From Armigeres subalbatus (lineage: Eukaryota > Arthropoda > Insecta > Diptera > Culicidae): a stretch of DNA of 64,000 bases. Under the pieces are notes generated by a model. The model worked only from the letters and a program-made list of their open reading frames with translations. It was not told the DNA's origin and did not search any database. A program made the position numbers and the translations under genes. The stretch covers positions 42,750,180 to 42,814,179 of the forward strand of contig NC_085140.1 of the NCBI RefSeq assembly GCF_024139115.2, given 5' to 3'. This document shows, one piece after another, positions 11,880-22,030 of the stretch (position 1 is the stretch's first letter; the number at the start of each line of letters is the position of its first letter).

Positions 11880-12990
11880 CAAGATCTTCCTAATTTTCAA
11901 GAATAATTATTCTGGAGTTGCAAGGGAAACCCTTCAGAATAGTTAGAAGAAATTCTTCGGAGTCTCCACGGAAAAATCTTCAGTATTTCAACGATTTTTT
12001 TTTTCGAAATTCTGTGGAAAAGTTCCTAAAAAAGGTTCGGTAGAAAATTAGAAGAACTAGAAGAATCCGTAGAAGGATCTTAAATGCATATTTACGATGA
12101 AAATTCCAATAAACATCAAATTCGAAGAACTTCCGGTATAAATTAGAAAAAATCCAGCTTACTTTTTTACAGAATCTCTAAAGATTTTTTCAAAATCCTG
12201 GGCAAATTTAATGAATCTTCAAAGGAAATTCTTCTAAATTTCCAATGGAATTTTTTCGTTTTCAAAAATAATCTTAGAAATTTTCAGCAGTTTTTAATTT
12301 CCAAAAGAAATTATTTGGAATATACCAAAATATTTCGGATGGAAATTCCTAAGATTTTCCTGTAGAAAATCGATGAAAAGTTCATCTAAAACACCAATAA
12401 TGAATTTCCGAGGATATTTCGATGTTTTTACAAGTGGAAATAACGAAAAAATTGCACTTTTGTAGTACTTGTGAAGGTTGTACTTTAGAAGCAATTCCAA
12501 TAGGAATTCTTTAGAAAATTAAATCAAAATTTTAAAGATTTTCTGATGTGAAAATTCCTTAAAATTTTAAATCATTTCTTGTGCTTCTTTGCATGGTAAA
12601 GATTTAAAGCAATGTTTAGCTGAACCTACAAAGAAATCAAATGACTTTCCGAAGAAGAATGAATTTCCATGAAATTTTGGAAGAATTTATGGTGCAAATT
12701 AAAAAAAACACGAACCTTGTAAATTCTAAAGATTTATTCTTTGAAAATCCAAAGTATTTGTTGAAGATAATCCATAGACTCTTCCGTGGAAATTCTAAAT
12801 AATGCCTCGAATAAAAAAATATTTGGAAAATTTAAAAAATGTGATAGAATTCACAAAGAGCGTAAAAATTTCATTTCAAAATTCCAAATTCGAAAACAAA
12901 AATCCAAAAACAAAAATCAACGGTAATATCAAAGTGTTTCATGTGGCATTGGCTATTTAATTTCTCATGAAAATTCAGAAGATTTTTCTT
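11880..12990. repeat. AT-rich degenerate short-period repeat
   Basis: Runs of GGAAATTCTTC, GAAAATTCC and TTCCGAAGAA words with a ragged 12-15 bp spacing extend through this stretch. It resembles a strongly diverged, AT-rich relative of the 12-bp arrays at 29.5 and 46.4 kb, but the relationship is uncertain. No gene is visible. Confidence 0.35.
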
Positions 12991-13147
12991 GAAAAATTTA
13001 GAAGTCTTCTTCTTCTTCTATGGCTCCATATTCCAACTGGAAGTTGGTCTGCTTTTCAACTTAGTTTTTTCTTTTAGCATTTCCTCATTATAAATTGAAA
13101 GTTTTAAATGCCAGCAATTGTACGATTATATATATTATATATATATA

Positions 13148-13478
13148 AGAAATGCTCTGAAGGATCAGAGTTCAATAAAAAAATAATTTTATTCCACTAA
13201 TTATAAGTTACAATAAGTATCATTCACTTCTCACTCGAAACTGATTGAATTTTCCTACCGCTAAACCTTTTATTAACTAAATCTATCAACTCAGCAAAAC
13301 GGTCCCGGTCAAAGTCTGCATCGATGTCGTCCGATCCGTTGTCGTTCGCTTGGCTTTGCGCACGTTGCCACCTCAGCTGGATAATTCCCTGGGTCATCAC
13401 TTTTACGTTGCATCGATCGATGGGCCGGTCGATGGCTCGTTCTGATGGGATGGCACGTGGGCAACTCTGATCCTAACG
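13148..13478 (-). repeat. 3' LTR of the errantivirus-type element
   Basis: 331 bp, matching 20180-20510 with no difference seen. An AATAAA polyadenylation signal lies on the minus strand at 13188-13193. An 11-bp inverted pair, AGGATCAGAGT near 13160 and its complement ACTCTGATCCT near 13464, lies close to the two ends of the LTR. Confidence 0.93.
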
Positions 13479-13489
13479 CCTCCCCCTCA
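13479..13489 (-). promoter_or_regulatory. Polypurine tract
   Basis: Minus strand GAGGGGGAGG directly precedes the 3' LTR. It is the expected primer for plus-strand DNA synthesis. Confidence 0.85.
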
Positions 13490-13638
13490 AGTATCAAGCG
13501 TCCTCGTTTGATGTTTCAGGAGCTCGAACCTTGGTTCTGGGATGAGTTTCAGACGCTTCTGTCCGGGGTCCTTTCTTGTTGTTTGACTGTTCGAACCATC
13601 GGTTGCTTCGACTTCTTCTAGCTTCTTTGTTCTAAGCA

Positions 13639-15083
13639 TCAGTGCCTCGACGTGGTTCTTTTGGCATCCTTCTTGTGAGTTTTCTTGTAAAGAAAAGCAA
13701 TGACGAAACAGAAAAATGTTAAAATCAGGAGGGCTAGCCCTCCTAAAGTTACCTTTTATGTGTGCTGTTAAAGGAAAGCTGGATCATGCTCAATTCTTCC
13801 AGATTTTGAATCCGCAGCATGAAGTTTTGCTCCTCGTTGTACGTGTAGTTTGACTTCTGAAGAGGTTTACTGTAAATTGGGATCAAGTAGTTGTCTTGTC
13901 TTAAGACATCTATTTTACCAGAGAATGTGAAGTTACGTGCTCTGATTGTGCAATTGCCGATTTCTATTATTGTTGGTTCGGTAATGATTTTTGAATCCCG
14001 CATGAGTCGTTTACCTCGATGTTTTCTGTAGTGTCAATTAGGATTACGCCCTCTGTGATCTCTTTGGCTTGGAATCCTTGTATTGTACTTACGAGTGTGC
14101 ATTTTGGTGTTTGATGCGTTAAGATATTATAGATGCATTCGTCCTCGATCAGCTTGGTACCTTCACAAATGTCGCATTTTGTCGTTTGTATGTAGATCAG
14201 ATTTCCGTGCGTTGCCACCAGGTTTATGTCGGTTTCTATCCTCGAATTGTTGACCTTCAACGTGTGGAGCTCCAGGAGGTCGAAGTCCTTGTCGTCTAGT
14301 ACTGGGGTCTTCACAAGTACCATCGCTTGTCCGCCGTTGATGCCGGTAGTTGCTGAGCAATACTGAAATATTTCGTCAAGATAGTTAAGGTGGATGTTTT
14401 GCTTCCTAAGTTTCCCTGCGATTGCCTGCTTGTCATCTAACGAGAGGATGTTCTTATTTATGAGACCTAATCTGGAGAACTCGACTTGTTCTTCTATAGA
14501 TTCTAATATATGAATTATTCTATCTGTATTCCAAATGAGATTAATGAACTCCAAGTCTGATCTAAGGTTTTGTACTGTGTTGAATTCTCTAGAGATTGTA
14601 GAACTAATTTTCCTCAAGGAATCTGTTATGTTATTGATTTTGTTTTTATAAAGTTCGTTAATTTGGATTTGCTTGATTTGGTTTTGTACTAACTTATTCT
14701 CCTGGTTCTTCAATATCCCTAATCCTTCGTGTATGATCTCAAGATCCTCGTTATCGGGATTACCCGCAATGAATTTAATTGCTGTTCCGAGGACGTTAAT
14801 CAGTGCTCTTTTTGTTCTACTTGGGCTTAAACTAAAAAGTTTTTCCCTAGCTATTGTTAACTTTTCCTGTAGGGTTTGCTCTAAGTGTTCAACGGTTTTA
14901 AATGAGTGTATGATTTTTTCTATGTATTTGATGTTATCTTCTAGTGATTCCAAACTAATCTTATGTAGTGTCCTATCGTATCCTATCCTTATCCGTACTG
15001 TTTTTGTTTTTATGGCCACCATGCCATTGTTATTCGATATTTCCTTATATGTAGTCGCATTTATCAGGTGGATGAAGATTAAT
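13639..15083 (-). pseudogene. env: env of the errantivirus-type element, broken by frameshifts
   Basis: A splice acceptor (pyrimidine run then CAG at 15084-15093) fits the spliced env transcript of errantiviruses. A short hydrophobic leader follows, then an ATG at 15022 opening 351 codons. Features of the insect retroviral fusion-protein family: a furin-type RTKR site at residues 69-72, a hydrophobic stretch just after it, a long helical region, and conserved cysteines near the end. The frame is lost near 13970-14000 beside an A run and continues in another frame (14003-13749). It is lost again near 13752, just before a downstream hydrophobic anchor segment and a basic Lys-rich tail ending at 13639. 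As written, no membrane-anchored product is possible. I describe the breaks only. Confidence 0.82.
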
Positions 15084-15152
15084 CTGAAAAAGGAACATAT
15101 TTCATTTGTTTAATGTTTTGTTCTGTTGAGGGCTTTAAGGTGTTATATGTTT

Positions 15153-18100
15153 TTATTTTTTAATCCGATTTTTATGTATTTTTATGTCGTTACTATCTAT
15201 GTATGTGAGTTCGTTATTAGTTTTAACTGTTGAAATTTTATACGGGTCTCTATCTTTATTTAGTCTTTGACTATTTTTAATATAAAGTTTTTCATTCTGA
15301 TTTAGATGTTTCGGGCTTTCATTATTTGAAAATTTTTCTCGTGATTTAGTTTTCTTTATTAAGCTCAACTTTAACGGCCGATTGAATTTTACGAAAGTTT
15401 TCTGCTATTTCCTCCTGATTGGTTGAATTTAATGAGTTGAAAACTACTTCCCGTGGTTTTTGATTGATTGCTGAATGAAAAGTATTATTGTAAACGTCCA
15501 CCAAAACGTTAATTATTCCGTTAAGGCTCAAATCCTTGAATTTTGCATGGAGAGTACGATAGAGTTCGATAAATGTGGAGTGGAATCTTTCTACGATTCC
15601 TTTAGAACAAGAATTACTCGCGTTATGGATTTCGATGTTTAAATCGTTTAGAAAACCGACAAAATCAATGGATTTAAATGAAGGTTCTTGGTCGTTTACT
15701 ATAGTCTATGATCTACCGAATTGTATTATGTGCTCGGTGATTGCGTGTTTCATATCGACAATTGTTCTTGTTTGAAGCGGAATAACGTTTGCAAACTTTG
15801 AAAACGAATCGACTACAGTGAGCCATTTCTGACCCTTCATGAAAAATACATCAATGTGGATTCTATCAAAGACAGTTTCGCCAAAAGTACTTTTTTGGAT
15901 TAATTTTGGAGGTTTGCGATCGTATTTGCTACGTTTGCAAATATCGCAAGAATTTATGAAAATTTTGAGCTTTCTTTCTAGCTCGGGAAAAAAGTATCTT
16001 TGTAAAATCTGTCTTTTATTTTCTTTTAACCCTCGATGTCCATATCCATGGGTACTTTCGATCAGCTCGTCCTGATCGGTGCCCAGTCTGATGTCCTCCA
16101 AGAGTTTCTCTGAAATAAAAACTTTGAAAATTTTATTAGCCGAAAAATGTATTCTATATGTTTCTTGTATAAGCTGCAGTAGGGATACGGGAGCTTTGAT
16201 GCAATTAATACCTTTAGGATTCAGGCATCTTTTGAAAACGTTCACCACATCCGCTTCGGTGTATTCTGGTTGGGCAATTATGTATCTGTTATATTTGGGA
16301 AAAACAGCTTCGTGGAAATCTGTTTTAATTCGAGCAATTTTAAAAATTAATTGTGTCTTAAAAAAATTAATTGGTCTTTCCGTGCAGTTTATAAAATAAT
16401 CGTCGCTAGTATCCGCAGAATGAATAGTCTCTAAATCTTCATCGTTCTCAGCTGTATTTGCATTTATTTCATCTTTCACCTTTATCCTGGATAAAGCGTC
16501 CGCAACGACGTTCTGTTTACCTGGTTTGTAGATGAATTCGTAATTGAATCCGCTCAACTGCAACTTCCATCTAACGATTTTATCATTAGAGTTAGTCATT
16601 GAGTAAATCAAAGGTTTATGGTCTGTTACCAGTTTAAATCTGCGACCATGTAAATAAGTTTTGAAGTGCTTCACTGCCCAAACTACAGCCAAAAGTTCTT
16701 TCTCCGTGGTGCTATATCTTTCTTCGGTAACGTTTAGCGTTCTTGATGCAAATGCTACTGGCCGATCTTTCCCAAGTGTACCTTGAGATAGTACCGCTCC
16801 AATGGCATAATCGCTCGCATCAGTCGTTAGAATGAACTCCTTCTCATAGTCCGGGTAGGCGAGTATGGGATCTCTTACAAGTATCTCTTTGCATTTTATG
16901 AAACACTCCTCCGTTTCAGGAGTGATTTCGAATTCAGCGTCTTTTCGAAGTAGCTTTGTCAAAGGTTTCACTAGTTTAGCGAAATGTTTGATGAATCTTC
17001 CGTAGTAACCTAACGTTCCAAGAAACTGTCTAATTTCTTTAACGTTTTTAGGTACTAGCCATGACCTAATAACTTTAATTTTGTCTTCATTAGGTAGCAC
17101 TCCATCTTTGGTGACGGTGTGACCTAAAAATTGTACTTCATTTCTAAAGAATTCACACTTATCAAGCTGAATCTTTAGTCCTGCTTCTTTAAGCCGTTTC
17201 ATAATCATTTCGAGATGTAGTTGATGTTCTTTGAGGGAAGCAGAAAAAATAATAATGTCGTCCATGTAGACGAAGCAACAAACTCCAATTAAATCTCTGA
17301 GCATACAATCCATTACGCGCTGGAATGTTGCCGGAGCATTTTTGAGTCCAAAAGGCATTCTTGTGAATTCGTATTTGCCTGAATTCACAGAAAATGCGGT
17401 TTTTTCCGTGTCCTCTTTATCAAGTTGTATCTGATGGAAACCAGATACTAAATCAATTGTAGAAAAGTAACAGGCTCGACCCAGTTTATCTAATATGTCG
17501 GTTATATCAGGTATTGGGTACTTATCATTGATTGTCTTTTCGTTTAGTTTTCGGTAATCGATAACCAAACGAAATTTCTTTTTCCCAGAAGCGTCCGCCT
17601 TCTTGGGTACGACCCATACAGGGGCAGTGTATGGGGAGATGGATTCCTGAATTATTCCATCGTTCAACATTTTCTTCACTTGTTTTTGAATTTCCTGTTC
17701 AAAAATTTGTGGGTATCTATAGGACTTTACATGAATCGGCAAATTGTCAGTTGTTCGTATTTTATGTTTTATTTTATGCGTAAACGTGAGTTTTTCGCTT
17801 TCGTCGTAGAGAATTTCCAAGTTTCTGCGGATCACTTCATTAAGAGCATCTTTCTCTTCATCGTTCATATGCTCGTTCCTGAGGTGATAATCGACATTCT
17901 TTGCCGGCAACTCACAATTTGGTTTTTCGGCAATTTCGCATTTATCTGGCCTAATGTTAATTTGATTCATGTTTATCTCTAGAGGTTTTCTGGAATGGTT
18001 TTGAATTGCTACCGTCGCCTTTCCATTTAAACTTCTGTAGATTCCCGGTAAAATTGAAAATTTATCGAAATCTCTCTCGTCGGTGATTGTGAAATCTCCG

Positions 18101-18528
18101 TCTTTCAAGGTTTTAATTGTTAGATATTGGAACTCTTGTTCAGAAACGTTAATTTTAAGATCGTTCATAAACTTCTGTTTCAATTTATATTCCTTCCGTC
18201 CTATCTTTAATGTGTTCTTAGCAATGTTTAAGTTGGCGTTAAGGTCTCGCAATGACTCGTAGCCAATGAGCCCGTCGAAAACTCGTGAAATTTTAGAACA
18301 TAGAACTTTAGTTTTCTTATTTATCTGAAATGGATCAAATGAAACCGCATGTGTGATTTCGTGTGACCCTTGAATGTTCGAGACCTTTACTCCTTTTACA
18401 ACGTCACAGTATTCTAGATTAACTCGATCGGCTGAAATGTAATTCTTATTCGCGCCGGTGTCGATTAGGAATTTCAATTCGCCCTTGCTAGTTATGAATG
18501 ATATGTAAGGAAGAAAGTTATTATTCAT
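15153..18528 (-). pseudogene. pol: pol of the errantivirus-type element, one stop and one frameshift
   Basis: From the ATG at 18528 one frame runs to 15346. It contains protease (DTGA at residues 23-26), reverse transcriptase (motif A Asp359; YMDD at 421-424) and RNase H (Asp570, Glu609, Asp636, Asp677). The integrase zinc domain follows (His827, His831, Cys861, Cys864), then the integrase core with first catalytic Asp893. An in-frame TAG at 15706-15708 (codon 941, from a likely CAG) separates that Asp from the NDQE and VERFHS motifs that carry the second Asp and the Glu. A frameshift near 15350-15368 moves the C-terminal tail, ending in KIHKNRIKK, into another frame to 15153. Length and order fit Ty3/gypsy Pol. 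The stop removes integrase activity from the product as written. Confidence 0.92.
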
Positions 18529-19583
18529 TCGTTTGGATCTAGGCTTCGAGCCCCGAGAAAATTTAACTCCTCTCCGAGAAAGAATTCATCATCATCAGAA
18601 TCCAACACCGAGTCATCGACCGGTTGGGTATCAGATTCTTGTTCATCCAGCTCGTGTTCCTTTGCATCGTTACGTTTTCCGTTTATGTGTGCATTCAATT
18701 GCATTTTAGACCTGGCTGTTCTCATAGAGACGTCACCGTCGGTCGGTTGTTTGGCTGAATGGTTTTTGAAATAGCCGGAGCCGGACTGATTCTGGCTCTG
18801 ATTACTGTTGGTGTTATTGTGATTGGGTTTAGAACTATGGGATTGAGAATTATAGTTAGAGGTTCGCTTTGAAAAATTTTGTGGTTGCACACTTGGTTTC
18901 TGCTCTAATTTTTGCCTATAGGCCGCATTAGAATATTGCATAGTTATGTGGTAAGCTTCTTCTAATGATTCAGGCCTATAGCTTCGGACGTGCATAGACA
19001 ATTTTCCCTAGACCATCGATAAATCGTGTTAAGGTCATAAGACCGATCAATTTATTTATGGCTTTAGTACTGGATTTATAATCGTCCATTACTGCGGCGG
19101 TTGATTTTATCGCCGTATCAATGCCCTTAGTTAAGTTATAGTACTCCGTGATGGTTTTGTTCCCTGGCTTATATAAAAAGAGATTGGAAGTGCGAGGCTA
19201 GGTCCCTTCTGTCCCCGTACGCGTTAAGTAACACTTCTTTAATTTCATCCCAGGTGCTCGGGTTTCCGGCTGCAATTAGAATTTCTTTTGCATTGCCAGT
19301 AATTTTACTTTTGACCGCACGTATAATTTGATTATATGTGGGTGTATGTTTGTGCTTATCGAAAAGACTCAACGTATCTTCGACGTCCTCGATCCAAGCT
19401 TGTGTCTCTTTTTTGTTGCCACTGAAAGGGCTTAAAATTTTATTGGATCGGGGGTATTGTAAGCTAAAATGGATCTTCCGCCCTATTTTGCAATCTAGCT
19501 AAGATGTCAAATAGCGATTCCTGGTTTTCTGTTAATTTTTGCACATGAGCAATAAGCTCTTCCTTCGTTAATTCGTTGGCCAT
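18525..19583 (-). pseudogene. gag: gag of the errantivirus-type element, frameshifted
   Basis: The start is taken at the ATG at 19583-19581 (MANELTKEELIAHVQ), about 590 bp after the primer site. The frame is then broken near 19463, near 19170 and near 19008, each time beside an A or T run. The middle piece (starting before 19372) carries the conserved part, with IEDVEDTLSLFDKHKH and WDEIKEVLLNAYGDRRDLASH, typical of errantiviral Gag capsid regions. The last piece (19001-18525, 158 codons) starts in SYRPESLEEAYHIT. It continues into an Asn/Ser/Gln-rich basic region and an acidic tail, and ends overlapping the pol start as ATGA. I see no CCHC zinc knuckle, which fits this group, whose Gag usually relies on basic regions. 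Confidence 0.8.
18558..18564 (-). promoter_or_regulatory. Candidate -1 frameshift site between gag and pol
   Basis: Minus strand AAATTTT, read in the gag frame as A AAT TTT, fits the X XXY YYZ pattern. The pol frame is open from here through the ATG at 18528. An alternative is termination-reinitiation at the ATGA overlap (18525-18528). The assignment is inference. Confidence 0.4.
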
Positions 19584-20169
19584 TTCTACGTTTCTATTCG
19601 CGTTGAATAGCACGGATCGTTTTGTTTTCGCGTTTGCGCTAATTTTGGTTGTGAGTACTGAATATTATTTGAGCTCGATATTCACTCGCAGTTCAAATAG
19701 AATTCGAATACAGTTTATGATCAATTGGATCAATAATTACAGAACACTAATACAGAAATTATTTGGGTTCAATATTCGCTCTCCCCTCAAACGAAATTCC
19801 GTTAATGCACTTTTCTAATAATCGTTGGATTAAAAATTATTTGGGTTCGTTATTCGCACTCCCCACAAATTGAATTTTCACTAATACACGTTTCGATACA
19901 CTTATCGCTTTGTAATGGTAATGAAGTTGGTACTTACAAGATGATTTTCATCAGGGAGTCCGAGTGAAGTTGAGATACGGGTTCCAAATGGCGGGAACAA
20001 TCCTCCGGTAGCCTCAAATCCTGGATATCCGCTCCACGACAGCTGAATGCTGGACTACTGGTGCCCTCGATTGCGCGTAGAATTGCTCCTCTTTTAAAAC
20101 TCGTTGATTATGATAGCCGATATTCGCTCTGCACTAACACTTCACACTAAGTTTTACCATTTGACTACA

Positions 20170-20180
20170 CGACTGCGCCA
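20170..20180 (-). promoter_or_regulatory. Primer binding site, complementary to tRNA-Ser 3' end
   Basis: Minus strand TGGCGCAGTCG lies at the inner edge of the 5' LTR, sharing one base with it. It is complementary to a CGACTGCGCCA tRNA 3' end, as in serine tRNAs used by 17.6/297-type elements. It marks the start of minus-strand DNA synthesis. Confidence 0.85.
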
Positions 20181-20509
20181 GAAATGCTCTGAAGGATCAG
20201 AGTTCAATAAAAAAATAATTTTATTCCACTAATTATAAGTTACAATAAGTATCATTCACTTCTCACTCGAAACTGATTGAATTTTCCTACCGCTAAACCT
20301 TTTATTAACTAAATCTATCAACTCAGCAAAACGGTCCCGGTCAAAGTCTGCATCGATGTCGTCCGATCCGTTGTCGTTCGCTTGGCTTTGCGCACGTTGC
20401 CACCTCAGCTGGATAATTCCCTGGGTCATCACTTTTACGTTGCATCGATCGATGGGCCGGTCGATGGCTCGTTCTGATGGGATGGCACGTGGGCAACTCT
20501 GATCCTAAC

Positions 20510-20510
<1 letters not shown>
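20180..20510 (-). repeat. 5' LTR of the errantivirus-type element
   Basis: Direct copy of 13148-13478. On the minus strand it begins CGTTAGGATCAGAG and ends in CATTTCT. It presumably contains the element promoter, although I see no convincing TATA box; this group often uses initiator-type promoters. Confidence 0.93.
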
Positions 20511-20558
<48 letters not shown>

Positions 20559-20712
20559 CTTGTGTAGCAAGTACGAAGGATACATTATACCTAGGATGTC
20601 GACAATGTTTGACACCCGAAAACATCCTAGACAGGAACGAGAATCGAACTCGTCATCTCCGGATTGGCAATCCTATGCCTTTGGTCGTAAGGCTAACTGG
20701 AGACTAAACATT
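20511..20712 (-). mobile_element. tRNA-derived SINE with (TA)n tail, split from its tail by the LTR element
   Basis: Minus strand. An A-box-like TTAGCCTTACGACC (20683-20696) and a B-box GAGTTCGATTC (20641-20651) are spaced as in tRNA genes. A tRNA-unrelated body (20560-20630) and a (TA)n run (20511-20552) follow. The (TA)n continues on the far side of the LTR element at 13124-13147, so the retrotransposon inserted into the tail. It is not a functional tRNA: no cloverleaf closes. Confidence 0.65.
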
Positions 20713-21125
20713 TTGAAGTGCACTCCCCAAAATGTTCGAAAAACTTATTTTGGAAATGAAATAGAATTTCTGGTGAAGATTCGGAAGAACTTGTCGAAGA
20801 AATTTATTAGAATGTAAAAAAAATATGAAAATATGAACATTTTTTTCCACCGAAAATTATATGTATTTCCCACGAGACTGTTTTGAATTTTCAGACAGAA
20901 TTCACATAGAATTTTTTCGGCATTTACACTGGCGATATTTGTTTTTTTTCATGACCAATTTGTAGCAAAATTTACAAGCAAAATTTTCCAGAGAAAATTG
21001 TTCAAAACATTCTGAATGCTAGCACTTTATCAGGATTGTATGAAGTAAGGTCAAAGTTTTACAGGAAATTTTTTACTGGATTTTTCCTGAATATCCACAA
21101 GACATTCTTTTGAAGATTTTCTTGA
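20713..21125. repeat. AT-rich degenerate short-period repeat
   Basis: Same style as 11880-12990 (GAAATAGAATTTCTGG, GGAAATTTTTTACTGG and similar). Before the LTR insertion the two stretches flanked the tRNA SINE. No gene is visible. Confidence 0.3.
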
Positions 21126-21561
21126 ATTATTGTAAAAACATGAACAGTTTTCAAAATTGTAGCTGTAGTCCGCTGATGCAAAAGTGTCGGCGGCGTGATG
21201 ACAAAAACCATCTGCGGCGGAATTTTAAAAATATTTTTTCATTTTTCTTTCCCAAGTTTTTGGTGAAAATTGAGACTGAAACGCAACCTGCTTTTTCGTT
21301 TATTTTTTTTTATGGAAAAGAATCTAAAGCTAAGTTGGCCAAATAACTTAGATATGCATCGGCGTTGCGACCGACGCTGCGTTACCGGGTTTTCTCGATG
21401 CTTAATGCTAAATTCTTTTTAACACTGAGTTAAAAAGACGCTACGTGGGCATCGGCCCTAAGATGCGCTTTGCGTTTAATGATTAAATCATTAAATTTTG
21501 ATGATTTGTATTTTTTACACCGCTATTGTTATTTACCAAAAATTTTCGTGTTAAAAAAAAC

Positions 21562-21672
21562 CACGTGGTTCGAGAGCAACACCCCCCCTCCCCCCATGTG
21601 GCTTATCGTGGTCATTTTCCAAACCCCCCCTCCCCCCCTATATGACCACGTGGTTTCTGGACGGCCCCTTAG
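21562..21672. mobile_element. CACGTGG hairpin element (copy 2, inverted relative to copy 1)
   Basis: Contains AACCACGTGGTTCGAG at the left, a CCCCCCCTCCCCCC tract, a GTGGCTTATCGTGGTCATTT core, a second C tract, and TGACCACGTGGTTTCTGG then ACGGCCCCTTA at the right. It is the inverted counterpart of 9733-9862. Confidence 0.6.
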
Positions 21673-22030
21673 TATTTTATCAATCCCATAATAAAAAAGC
21701 TACAAATCCTTATGCGCTTGTCATTAAAAAAACCAACATAGGTCCATTCAAGCAGGTGTGAATTACATTTCAATATTTTCCATACAATTTGGAAGCAACT
21801 GATGCAGGCTCGCTGCGCTTGTGTCCAGTTGGTAAGGGCATATCGTCCTGCCTACACTGGGGCGTTTTGGCCAGTGAAACATGCGCATTAGACCGTCTTA
21901 CCCTATGCCTCTCTTTAATCTTCTACCATTATAAATTGGGATGGAAATATGAGAACCCTGAATGAAACTATTTGCTTTTCAATCCTTTTTATAGTCTTTT
22001 TTTATATCTCTTATAGTTGTTATGGATATG

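Larger units (their letters stand above)
13148..20510 (-). mobile_element. Errantivirus-type (Ty3/gypsy, env-bearing) LTR retrotransposon
   Basis: A complete 7.36-kb insertion on the minus strand: 5' LTR 20180-20510, primer site, gag, pol, env, purine tract, 3' LTR 13148-13478. It is flanked by TATA on both sides (13144-13147 and 20511-20514), the 4-bp TA-rich target duplication typical of this group. The order protease, reverse transcriptase, RNase H and integrase followed by env, plus a tRNA-Ser type primer site, places it with the 17.6/297-like errantiviruses. The two LTRs show no difference that I can find by eye, which suggests recent insertion. Yet gag, pol and env all carry frameshifts or stops, several at homopolymer runs. 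As written, the copy could not make intact products. Confidence 0.92.

Noticed and set aside
20477..20707. Open frame with an Ile-Tyr repeat
   Set aside because: It is the (TA)n tail of a SINE read as codons.
20640..20712. Possible tRNA gene on the minus strand
   Set aside because: Only box A and box B similarity; no closing acceptor stem and a SINE-type tail.
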